Below, in pieces: positions 16,882 to 25,021 of a stretch of DNA of 64,000 nt. The translations under genes and the position numbers were made by a program. Each line of letters begins with the position of its first letter. Within the stretch, counting starts at the first letter, position 1. The notes under the pieces are model-generated. The model was not told the DNA's origin, ran no database searches, and saw only the letters and a list, made by a program, of their open reading frames with translations. The stretch is from Lactobacillus sp. ESL0700 (GTDB lineage: Bacteria; Bacillota; Bacilli; Lactobacillales; Lactobacillaceae). Location of the stretch: positions 1,306,001 through 1,370,000 of the forward strand of contig NZ_CP113930.1 in assembly GCF_029392095.1 (NCBI RefSeq), read 5' to 3'.

Positions 16882-17696
16882 CGTTGATACATCTCCTTGT
16901 AGTTAAATCCGGGAACTTTACCAAACCATTTTTTAATTAAATGATTGTATTCCCCACTATGCTGTAACTGGACAATTGCACGGTTGACAGCTCGCTCAAA
17001 GGGCTTTTGCTGCTTATTAATCGCAATGCCATAGGGCTCTTTAGTAAAAGTGCCACCAGTTACAACAAGACTAGGATTTTCGACGGCCAAGCCGTAAAGC
17101 ACCCCATTATCTGAAACCAAGGCATCACCTTGGTGCGACTTCAGAGCACTAACTGCTTGACCATAATTCTGCATCCCAATTACCTTTGCCTTGGGTGCAA
17201 ACTTCTTAACTACTTCAGAAGAATTATCACCAACAATTCCAATAACAGTTTTACCATTCAAATCATGCACGTTTTTAACACGAGAATGAACTGGTACGAG
17301 CAGCGACTCGCCCGCATTGAAATATGAATTAGAAAATGCAATTACTTTTTTACGCTCAGGCGTGATTGACATTGTCGCAATTACCGCGTCCACATTACCG
17401 TTTTTTAGTAGTGGAATACGCGATTGTGCGGTTGCTGTTACGAACTTGGCATGACCACTTGGCCCTAAAATTTGCTTGGTAATTGCTTTAGCAAGGTCAA
17501 TTTCAAAACCCTTATGGACATTATCATGCACATCAATCAGACTAAACAGCTTCATATCTGCTTCTACGCCCCAAGTAATCGTCTTAGAACTCTGCGCGTT
17601 TTTCAAAACTGCTTGGTCTGCCACCTTTTGACCACAACCTGATAAAAGCAACATACAAAACAGCAGCGGGATTAACCAAAATTTCTTTTTCATCAT
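16878..17696 (-). CDS. Amino-acid ABC transporter substrate-binding lipoprotein
   Basis: About 272 residues. Signal peptide with lipobox LSGC (Cys near residue 20-22), then the SBP family 3 fold: WGVEADMKLFSLIDVHDNVHKGFEIDLAKAI, DAVIATMSITPERKKVIAFSNSYF and GYKEPYGIA-like TFTKEPYGIAINK. It captures a polar amino acid outside the cell; glutamine, glutamate or a similar ligand is possible. I chose the ATG after AAGGGGTGACC; a GTG two codons upstream is too close to the site. Confidence 0.93.
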   Translation of the reverse strand: MMKKKFWLIPLLFCMLLLSGCGQKVADQAVLKNAQSSKTITWGVEADMKLFSLIDVHDNVHKGFEIDLAKAITKQILGPSGHAKFVTATAQSRIPLLKNGNVDAVIATMSITPERKKVIAFSNSYFNAGESLLVPVHSRVKNVHDLNGKTVIGIVGDNSSEVVKKFAPKAKVIGMQNYGQAVSALKSHQGDALVSDNGVLYGLAVENPSLVVTGGTFTKEPYGIAINKQQKPFERAVNRAIVQLQHSGEYNHLIKKWFGKVPGFNYKEMYQR

Positions 17697-17705
17697 GGTC
17701 ACCCC

Positions 17706-18443
17706 TTAATGCGCAATGATTTTGCTTAAAAACTGTTGCGCACGTTCAGTCTGAGGTTGGTTAAAGAAAGCTTGACTGTCATCATCCTCAACGATATGGC
17801 CTTGATCCATAAAAATTACGCGATTGGCAACTTCCTTGGCAAAACCCATCTCATGCGTCACGATTAATGACGTCATCTCACTAGCCGCCGTCACCTTCTT
17901 AATAACCTGCAAAACTTCATCAATCATTTCGGGGTCAAGTGCTGAAGTTGGCTCATCAAATAGCAATAACTTCGGACGCATAGCTAACGACCGGGCAATT
18001 GCCACCCGCTGCTTTTGCCCACCAGAGAGCTGGCGTGGCACGTTTTCTGCCTTATCGGCTAGACCAACCATCTCCAGTAAGTTCATCGCGCGTTGTTTGT
18101 TCTCAGCTTCTGGCACATGACTGACAATTCTTGGCGCCAGCATGATATTCTCCAGCACATTTTTATTAGCATAAAGATTAAAGTGCTGAAAGACCATCCC
18201 GACATCCCGCCGCAAGATATTTGCATCTGTCTTGGAATCCGATAAATCATGATTGTTAACGATTAACTGGCCACCTTCAATTGACTCTAGTTGATTAATC
18301 GTGCGAATTAACGTACTTTTACCAGAACCAGAAGGCCCAATGAGAACAACAGTCTCGCCCTTATCAATTTTTAAATTAATATCGTGTAAAGCATGAAACT
18401 TACCATAAAATTTCTGCACATTGTTGAATTCGATCATCGACAT
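17706..18443 (-). CDS. Amino-acid ABC transporter ATP-binding protein
   Basis: 245 residues from MSMIEFNNVQKFYG; AAGGAG precedes this ATG by 6 nt, while the longer frame has no site. Walker A GPSGSGKST, Q-loop MVFQHFNLY, signature LSGGQKQRVAIARSLAM, Walker B LLLFDEPTSALDPE and the His switch VTHEMGFA are all intact. First gene of a four-gene uptake operon (ATPase, binding protein, two permeases), GlnQ/HisP-like. Confidence 0.95.
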   Translation of the reverse strand: MSMIEFNNVQKFYGKFHALHDINLKIDKGETVVLIGPSGSGKSTLIRTINQLESIEGGQLIVNNHDLSDSKTDANILRRDVGMVFQHFNLYANKNVLENIMLAPRIVSHVPEAENKQRAMNLLEMVGLADKAENVPRQLSGGQKQRVAIARSLAMRPKLLLFDEPTSALDPEMIDEVLQVIKKVTAASEMTSLIVTHEMGFAKEVANRVIFMDQGHIVEDDDSQAFFNQPQTERAQQFLSKIIAH

Positions 18444-18618
18444 AAATTTCTCCTTATTAGTAGAAAATTTAAGTATCAAATTGAACACTCAGCTAGCTAA
18501 AATCCAATAAAGCCAATCGTCTACACCACTTTTGTAACTCGACGGACAATATTTCCAGATTTTTAAAATTTAAAGTGCCGAAATTATTAATACGTTTTCT
18601 AATTCTTATTATTGCTGA

Positions 18619-20553
18619 TTATTTTTCACGTGAATATGACTTAACGTCAGCGTCAATTTCTTTAATAAATTCGTCTAAACTCTTGGCAATCTCCTTGTCA
18701 GTACCGTAAGGACGAACATTAACGCTGTTATCTGCCATTTCCTTATCACCCAAAACAAGAGTGTAAGGAACCTTTTGGGTTTGAGCTTCACGAATCTTGT
18801 AACCCAATTTTTCATTTCTAAAGTCAACTTCTGCTTTGAAGCCGCGCTTGTTGAGTTCGTCGCGAACCTTCTTAGCGTAATCGCCATGAGCATCAAGGTT
18901 AACTGGAATAATTTCTGCTTGAACTGGTGCAAGCCAAGTTGGAAAGGCACCCTTGTAAATTTCGATTAAGTAGGCGATAAATCTTTCCATCGTACCAACA
19001 ATTCCACGGTGAATCATAACTGGACGATGTTCTTCACCATCTTGACCAACGTAAGTTAAATCAAATTGTTCTGGCAACATGAAGTCAAGTTGAATCGTTG
19101 ACATGGTTTCGTCACTACCCAAAGCAGTCTTAGTTTGAATATCAAGCTTAGGACCATAGAAAGCAGCTTCACCTTCAGCTTCAACGTAGTCAAGACCCAT
19201 GTCATCCATGGCACCCTTAAGCATTGATTGACTTCTTTCCCACATTTCATCGTTTGCGAAGTATTTCTTAGTGTTCTTCGGGTCACGGTATGAAAGACGG
19301 AAGTAGTAATCAGTAATGTCAAAGTCCTTGTAGACATCCATGATTAATTGCAAAGTTCTAGCAAATTCGTCTTTGACTTGGTCTAAGGTAACAAAAGTGT
19401 GACCATCGTTCAAAGTCATTTCCCGAACCCGTTGCAAGCCTGACAAAGCACCGGATTTTTCATATCTGTGCATCATCCCAAGTTCAGCAATTCGAACTGG
19501 CAATTCACGGTATGAACGGATATGGTGCTTGTAAATTTGGATATGTGATGGGCAGTTCATTGGTCTTAATTCGAGCATTTCGCCGTCGCCCATGTCCATT
19601 GGTGGGAACATGTCATCACGGTAGTGTGCCCAGTGACCTGAAGTCTTGTAAGCATCCAAGTTCATCAATACTGGAGTGTAAACGTGTTGGTACCCGCGAG
19701 CAACTTCTTTATCAATGATGTAGCGTTCAATTACGCGACGAATAGTTGCACCCTTTGGCATCCAGTAAGGAAGACCAGCACCAACCTTAGGGTCAACGAA
19801 GAACAGGTCAAGGTCACGGCCGATTGTCCGGTGGTCGCGTTCCTTAATTTCTTCGCGGCGCTTGATGTCGGCATCAAGGTCAGCCTTCTTGAAAAAGGCA
19901 GTTCCTGAAATTCTTTGCAACATTGGGTTAGAAGATTGTCCTTGCCAATAAGCACCGGCAACGCTGAGCAATTTAAACTGCTTAATCTTACCAGTATTTG
20001 GCAAAAGTGCATCAAAGCCAAAGTCAACAAAGTCGCCTAATTTATATGCTGCAACAGCGTCACTTGGTTCAGATTGCAATAATTCCAACTTGAACTTGTC
20101 ATCTTTGAAGATGTCTTCTAATTCGCTCTTAGGCATCTCTACTTGTTCAATCTTAGCGCCGCTCTTAACGGCCTTTTGGATAGCCTTTTCTAATTGTGGT
20201 AATTCACTAATTTTGATTTGGTTTGCCTTATCAGTATCAACGAAAAAGCCATCGTTATCTGCAGCATGTTCACCTAAGCGCAATTCTGGATAAGCCTTTT
20301 TAGCAACTGCTTCAAAGACAAAGGCAACAGTTGCACGTAAAACGTTCAAACCATCTTCATCTTTATCAGTAATAATTGCTACTTCTGCATCGTCATTTAA
20401 TTCGTAATCAACTGACTTCAATTCGCCGTTAACTTTTCCGGCCATTGCAGCCTTCCCAAGTGAAGTTGAAATATCATGTGCCAAATCAGCAATTGAAATA
20501 GCGTGGTTATAGTCACGTTTTGATCCGTCAGGCAAAGTAATTGAAAAACTCAT
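18619..20553 (-). CDS. thrS: Threonine-tRNA ligase
   Basis: 644 residues from [21 protein letters not shown] lies 5 nt upstream. Domains in order: TGS (1-62), the editing/SAD region (about 65-240), class II catalytic core (motif 2 [13 protein letters not shown]; zinc-ligand Cys in [15 protein letters not shown]), and anticodon-binding domain (from about 535, [12 protein letters not shown]...). Note the N-terminal editing domain reads [13 protein letters not shown] rather than the usual HxxGPxxxxxGFYYD spacing; it may be degenerate. Expression is controlled by the T-box upstream. Confidence 0.96.
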   Translation of the reverse strand: MSFSITLPDGSKRDYNHAISIADLAHDISTSLGKAAMAGKVNGELKSVDYELNDDAEVAIITDKDEDGLNVLRATVAFVFEAVAKKAYPELRLGEHAADNDGFFVDTDKANQIKISELPQLEKAIQKAVKSGAKIEQVEMPKSELEDIFKDDKFKLELLQSEPSDAVAAYKLGDFVDFGFDALLPNTGKIKQFKLLSVAGAYWQGQSSNPMLQRISGTAFFKKADLDADIKRREEIKERDHRTIGRDLDLFFVDPKVGAGLPYWMPKGATIRRVIERYIIDKEVARGYQHVYTPVLMNLDAYKTSGHWAHYRDDMFPPMDMGDGEMLELRPMNCPSHIQIYKHHIRSYRELPVRIAELGMMHRYEKSGALSGLQRVREMTLNDGHTFVTLDQVKDEFARTLQLIMDVYKDFDITDYYFRLSYRDPKNTKKYFANDEMWERSQSMLKGAMDDMGLDYVEAEGEAAFYGPKLDIQTKTALGSDETMSTIQLDFMLPEQFDLTYVGQDGEEHRPVMIHRGIVGTMERFIAYLIEIYKGAFPTWLAPVQAEIIPVNLDAHGDYAKKVRDELNKRGFKAEVDFRNEKLGYKIREAQTQKVPYTLVLGDKEMADNSVNVRPYGTDKEIAKSLDEFIKEIDADVKSYSREK

Positions 20554-20564
20554 GTTTACCTCCA

Positions 20565-20800
20565 TAAACAAAAAAAGTCCCAGTGCAATTAAGCACTGGG
20601 ACGTATATTAGCGCGGTTCCACCCAAATAGATTAGAGTATCTCTAACCCTCTCTTAAGATCGATAATGGAATCCAGCCTTTGTTAAAACCTTTATTAGTA
20701 GAATGAGTGGGGTCTTGCTCATGAAAGACTTCCAGAAAAGCGTCCTTCTCTCTGAGGTAAGCAACATCATGTTCATTCATTGCACTTAATTATACGCAAA
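20565..20800 (-). promoter_or_regulatory. T-box leader of thrS
   Basis: T-box GGGTGGAACCGCG (complement at 20619-20632) is followed by a perfect terminator hairpin GTCCCAGTGC / GCACTGGGAC and seven T residues (20570-20594). The likely specifier is ACC (Thr) in CAAGACCCCA. Responds to uncharged tRNA-Thr by family logic. Confidence 0.92.
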
Positions 20801-20848
20801 CGACGTTTAAATGCAAGAACTTTTTAATAGAATTTGATTAAAAATAAA

Positions 20849-21751
20849 TTAATGCCGGCGATTAGGTCCCGACACGACTACTTCTTTAGCCAGTGTCCGC
20901 ACCCGTTCCATCAGGCGTTTGGCCTTAATTGGATCGAGCGCATTCTTAGTTTCTTTAAAATGGTCTTCCAAGTCAGCCATCGCAAAATTCGACGAGAAAA
21001 ATGTCGGCAGAACATTATCCATCCGCGCCTGCAGAATTACACCTAGGACATCATCACGCGACCATTGGCTCAGAGTTTCGGCACCAATATCATCTAACAG
21101 TAATACATCAGCCTGACTCACGCGGTCAATTTCTTTTTGCAAGCTATTATCTTCAAAATGACTGGATAAACCAGCGATAAATGTTGGCACGTGTAAAAAG
21201 ACCACCTGCTTGCCCATCGCTGCAACCGAATTGGCTACTCCAGCTAGTAAGTATGTCTTACCAACGCCGAAACTTCCTGATAAATACAGCCCTTGTTGGT
21301 GGGGATTTTGGGAATAGCCAGCCAAAAACTTACCAATAGCTGCTAACGCTGGTCCACGTCCCGCAGCTGTATCATCCACTTGACTAAGACGCACATCATG
21401 CAACGTTTCCGGCAAATTAATCAAATGCAAATGCTTCTTGGTATTAGCACGCAAGTTTTGTTCAATTTTGCTTTCATCGGGTACATAACGCAAATCAATT
21501 GCATGATGATTTAAGAACAATTCTGGTCGATAACCCGCTGTTACGGGGTCTTGCTTGTGCTGTGCCAAGTAATATTCGTATAAATTCGACCAGCTCTTCT
21601 TAATCATTTCGGACGTAATTTGATCTTTGTGCTGGTTCAAAAACTGCTGCACATTTCTATCCGCCAAAACCTGCTGGTAAATTTGCGCCAAATTATGCTT
21701 TTTAGCAATTTCTGGATTTAAATTATTAATAATATCACCGATTGATTGCAT
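20849..21751 (-). CDS. dnaI: Primosomal helicase loader DnaI
   Basis: 300 residues. N-terminal helicase-interaction region (1-110, without the CxC-type zinc cluster clearly conserved), then an AAA+ domain with Walker A GSFGVGKTYLLAG, Walker B VLLLDDIGAE and sensor residues in FSSNFAMADL. It loads the replicative helicase with DnaB/DnaD. Located 8 nt downstream of dnaB, AGGTGAG ribosome binding site. Confidence 0.95.
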   Translation of the reverse strand: MQSIGDIINNLNPEIAKKHNLAQIYQQVLADRNVQQFLNQHKDQITSEMIKKSWSNLYEYYLAQHKQDPVTAGYRPELFLNHHAIDLRYVPDESKIEQNLRANTKKHLHLINLPETLHDVRLSQVDDTAAGRGPALAAIGKFLAGYSQNPHQQGLYLSGSFGVGKTYLLAGVANSVAAMGKQVVFLHVPTFIAGLSSHFEDNSLQKEIDRVSQADVLLLDDIGAETLSQWSRDDVLGVILQARMDNVLPTFFSSNFAMADLEDHFKETKNALDPIKAKRLMERVRTLAKEVVVSGPNRRH

Positions 21752-21759
21752 AATCTCAC

Positions 21760-23109
21760 CTACTTCATGCCATTTTTATCTTCTAAGTCCTTAAAGAACT
21801 TCTTCAAGTCAGCGGAAGAAACATCAGTACTTTGTGTTGCTGTCTTTTTACTCCAGTCAGTCCCCTTTTCGACCCGTTTAGGTTTTGTCGAATAACGAGG
21901 GTAATAACTCTTCTTTTGCTGGCGTTTCTCCATATATTCCAAAGCTTGACTACCAGTCTTAACGCCATGCTGCAGCCAATCATGCAAAATCGTATTGGCC
22001 AAGCGGTAAGACACAGATGGCCCACTATTCAAGCAGGCATACGTCAAAATATTAAGCAATTCCGCTGGAATATCCTTTTGATTATACAAATTATCCAGCA
22101 CCTTATACTCACTGGCATCAACGTAATCATGCTTATCGGTTTTTAGGCGATACAAAAATTGGGCCGGCGACTTAGTCTGTGCCAACTGCAAAATTCGTTG
22201 GTCACGCAAACTCAAACTGGAATTATCCTGAATTGTCGCTTGTGGATCCTGCGTTTGCTGCAGGTTTTTCCGCGTGCCCTCTGCGTGAATATTTTCTGCA
22301 ATGGTGCGCTTAATTAACGGCATATCAAGCTGATAACTGTCATGCAAACACGGCAAAGTTTCATCCACAAATTCCTGCTCTGACAAGCCATAAGTACGCA
22401 TTATTCCCCGGATAGCTGGACGATTTTTATCAATTTCACTAGCCGCAATCTGGTAAATTTCAAACTGTTCTTTCATAAACTGCCAGTCAATTTGATCCTG
22501 CTCGTTGACACTCGCTGTCGCAGCCTGCTTAACTTGATTTTCCTGTGCAGCTTGTTGAACATCAAACGACGGACTAATCGCTTCCTCATCTGGCAAGCGA
22601 AAAACATCCATAAACGAGGCAGAAACATCCTTAGCGGTTTGCACACCGTTAATCTGGTTCTCACTGCGCTTATTTTCTTGCGCAAATAAATGGCTTAATC
22701 GCTGAAAAGTTGTCACACCAACTTTTTCTTTTAACAAGCTCGCAAGTAACGCGGTCGCGAAAAACTCACTACTGCCAGGTACGCGGTTTAAAGAAAACAG
22801 CAGCACTTGCCCCATGATTTCATTCTTGATAATGCGGGTCTTAACCAATCCTACTGCCTCTAGCTTATGCAGCGCCTGAAACAATTCTTTCAAACTGCAA
22901 TCAAGTTGCTCCTGCAGATGGTAGATGCCCTTGCTATCTGACAAAATTGCCGCAGCATCGTAGTCTGCCATTAGCGTTAAATAAAGAGCAACCCCACTAG
23001 CACCAATTAGCGGCTGGTAAAGTTTAATCAAAACTTGCAAATCCTGCGGAAAAACCGTCACCCGATTAATGATAAAAAAGGGCTGTTTGGGATTAGAGGT
23101 CTCAAACAT
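21760..23109 (-). CDS. dnaB: Replication initiation / membrane attachment protein DnaB (Gram-positive)
   Basis: 449 residues from MFETSNPKQPFFIINR; this ATG overlaps the nrdR stop by 8 bp and follows AAGGG. It has the DnaB/DnaD winged-helix region at the N-terminus and a C-terminal DnaD-like domain (about 290-400) with LNILTYACLNSGPSVSYRLANTILHDWLQHGVKTGSQALEYM. It remodels DNA in PriA-type primosome assembly; it is not the helicase. Basic C-terminal tail. Confidence 0.92.
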   Translation of the reverse strand: MFETSNPKQPFFIINRVTVFPQDLQVLIKLYQPLIGASGVALYLTLMADYDAAAILSDSKGIYHLQEQLDCSLKELFQALHKLEAVGLVKTRIIKNEIMGQVLLFSLNRVPGSSEFFATALLASLLKEKVGVTTFQRLSHLFAQENKRSENQINGVQTAKDVSASFMDVFRLPDEEAISPSFDVQQAAQENQVKQAATASVNEQDQIDWQFMKEQFEIYQIAASEIDKNRPAIRGIMRTYGLSEQEFVDETLPCLHDSYQLDMPLIKRTIAENIHAEGTRKNLQQTQDPQATIQDNSSLSLRDQRILQLAQTKSPAQFLYRLKTDKHDYVDASEYKVLDNLYNQKDIPAELLNILTYACLNSGPSVSYRLANTILHDWLQHGVKTGSQALEYMEKRQQKKSYYPRYSTKPKRVEKGTDWSKKTATQSTDVSSADLKKFFKDLEDKNGMK

Positions 23110-23581
23110 CAGTAGTTCCCTTCTCCTCACGTTTAGCAATCATGTCTTCCATGGTCTTCATAAAGCTGGACATATCTTTAAATTCCCGGTAAATGGAAGC
23201 AAAACGAATGTAAGCAACATCGTCAATATCGGCCAGCTCATCCATCACAATTTGACCGATTTTCTTTGAGGAAATCTCACTAACGCCCTGTTTTCTCACC
23301 TTATTTTCAACATGATCAACCAGCTGCTCAAATTGCGCGCTAGTAATCGGGCGCTTTTGACCAGCAGCCATCACACCATGCAAAATCTTTTTGCGACTGA
23401 ATGGCTCTCTTGTACCATCATTTTTAATAACTAACAACGGGGTCGTTTCAACACGTTCAAAAGTTGTAAAACGAAAGCCACAATTTTCACATTCACGTCT
23501 ACGTCTAATCGCCCGGTTTTCATCGCTGGGCCGAGAATCAATGACACGTGAGGCATTTTGCCGACAATTAGGACATTCCAT
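23102..23581 (-). CDS. nrdR: Transcriptional repressor NrdR
   Basis: 159 residues. An N-terminal zinc ribbon (MECPNCRQNASRV...RRRECENCGFRFTTFER) is followed by an ATP-cone domain (PLLVIKNDGTREPFSRKKILHGV). NrdR represses ribonucleotide reductase genes in response to (d)ATP. The 3' end overlaps dnaB, the usual arrangement in lactobacilli and bacilli. Confidence 0.97.
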   Translation of the reverse strand: MECPNCRQNASRVIDSRPSDENRAIRRRRECENCGFRFTTFERVETTPLLVIKNDGTREPFSRKKILHGVMAAGQKRPITSAQFEQLVDHVENKVRKQGVSEISSKKIGQIVMDELADIDDVAYIRFASIYREFKDMSSFMKTMEDMIAKREEKGTTDV

Positions 23582-24182
23582 TCTTCTCTCCTTTTAACTT
23601 AAGTAACAACTCAGCCAATTTGGCTTCTAGTTCTTCTATTGTACCAGTATTTGTAACTACATAATCGGCCAACTTGATTTTTTGTGCAAGTGGCATCTGA
23701 CTTTTAATCCGATTTAGTGCCGCCTGGCGTGTTAATTGATCACGCTGCATTAGCCGCTCAATCTGCATTTCTTCGGGAATTGCAATTAGCAAAGTTTGAT
23801 CGCAGTATTTTTGACCGCCTGATTCAAATAAGACCGGAGCATCAACAATGATTAATTGCTTGCCAGCTTGCTTATTTTGCGTAATTTTAGCCTGAATTGT
23901 TTGAAAAATCAATGGATGAGTAATTTTATTCAGGATTTTCAGCTGCTCAGGATTACTAAACACCACTTTGCCAAGCTGATGCCGATTAATTGTCTGATCT
24001 GGATTTAAAAACTTTTTGCCAAAATGTTGCACAACTTGCAGATAGCCATCTTCGCCAACATTTAAAATTTGATGAGCAATTAAGTCGCTATCGATAATTG
24101 GCAGCCCCTGTTTTCTAAAAAAGGCATCTGCCGTGCTCTTACCACTAGCAATACCACCAGTTAGGCCCAACACTAATGTCAT
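23568..24182 (-). CDS. coaE: Dephospho-CoA kinase
   Basis: 204 residues from MTLVLGLTGGIASGKST (P-loop). I chose this ATG because it overlaps the mutM stop by 4 bp and follows AGGTGG. DSDLIAHQI and VDAPVLFESG are further CoaE motifs. It performs the last step of coenzyme A synthesis. It overlaps nrdR by 14 bp. Confidence 0.96.
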   Translation of the reverse strand: MTLVLGLTGGIASGKSTADAFFRKQGLPIIDSDLIAHQILNVGEDGYLQVVQHFGKKFLNPDQTINRHQLGKVVFSNPEQLKILNKITHPLIFQTIQAKITQNKQAGKQLIIVDAPVLFESGGQKYCDQTLLIAIPEEMQIERLMQRDQLTRQAALNRIKSQMPLAQKIKLADYVVTNTGTIEELEAKLAELLLKLKGEKNGMS

Positions 24183-25009
24183 TTGTAGACCACCTGGCAC
24201 TTAGGACAAAAAGTAGTACCGCGACCATTAACCTTGATTTTTTCGAGCGGACTGCCGCAACGCGCACATGGCTCACCCTGATGACCGTAAACTCGCAGCA
24301 TTTTTTGAAAGCCGCCGGTTTCGCCATTGGCATCAAGATAAGTATGTACAGTAGTACCCCGTTTTGTAATCGCTAAGGCAATCAATTTGTTAATGTTATC
24401 ATGCAGCTCGGCCACTTTCTTTTTAGGAATTTTACTAGCAATACTTAACGGGTGAATTTTGGTTTCCCATAAAACTTCATCGACATAAATATTGCCTAAA
24501 CCCGCCACAATGGTCTGATCAAGCAAGGTGCTTTTAATATTTTTCTTCTTACGGCCAAGACCTGCTGCTAAAAATTCCGTCGTAAAGGCGGCAGAATTCG
24601 GCTCAAAGCCTAACTTGCTAATTCCAGTAACTACCTGCTCGGTTCCAGTTGCTACTAACTGCATCCGCCCAAATTTGCGCACGTCATTATAGCGTAGCGC
24701 CGTATCATCAGTGAAGGCAAACTGCACGTGATCATGTTTATCCTTGGATGCAGCAACCGTTGTCAGTCGATATTTACCTTCCATGCGCAAATGCGACACA
24801 ATCGTCAAATCGCCGCTTAAGCGAATTAATAAATATTTGGCATAGCGATCAATCGTTAAAACCTGCTGCCCTGCAACTTGTTTAACAAATTCAGCGGGAT
24901 CACTAGCGATAATTTTGGGATACCACAGTGTTACCTGTTTAATTGTTTTTCCTTTAATTAAGGGGAGCAAGGTGCGGCGCACTGTCTCAACTTCTGGCAT
25001 CTCTGGCAT
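24179..25009 (-). CDS. mutM: Formamidopyrimidine-DNA glycosylase
   Basis: 276 residues. The catalytic N-terminus PEMPEVETVRR (Pro2 nucleophile after Met removal, Glu3), the helix-two-turn-helix region, and a C-terminal zinc finger (CARCGSPLEKIKVNGRGTTFCPKC) are all intact. It excises 8-oxoguanine and formamidopyrimidines with lyase activity. It sits between polA and coaE in one operon. Confidence 0.97.
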   Translation of the reverse strand: MPEMPEVETVRRTLLPLIKGKTIKQVTLWYPKIIASDPAEFVKQVAGQQVLTIDRYAKYLLIRLSGDLTIVSHLRMEGKYRLTTVAASKDKHDHVQFAFTDDTALRYNDVRKFGRMQLVATGTEQVVTGISKLGFEPNSAAFTTEFLAAGLGRKKKNIKSTLLDQTIVAGLGNIYVDEVLWETKIHPLSIASKIPKKKVAELHDNINKLIALAITKRGTTVHTYLDANGETGGFQKMLRVYGHQGEPCARCGSPLEKIKVNGRGTTFCPKCQVVYK

Positions 25010-25021
25010 TAATCTATCTCC

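Noticed and set aside
18493..18549. An 18-codon TTG-start ORF upstream of the amino-acid ABC operon (contains KWCRR), considered as another leader peptide.
   Set aside because: The ribosome binding site is weak (TGGAAA), no amino acid is clearly enriched, and no terminator or hairpin lies between it and the ATPase gene.
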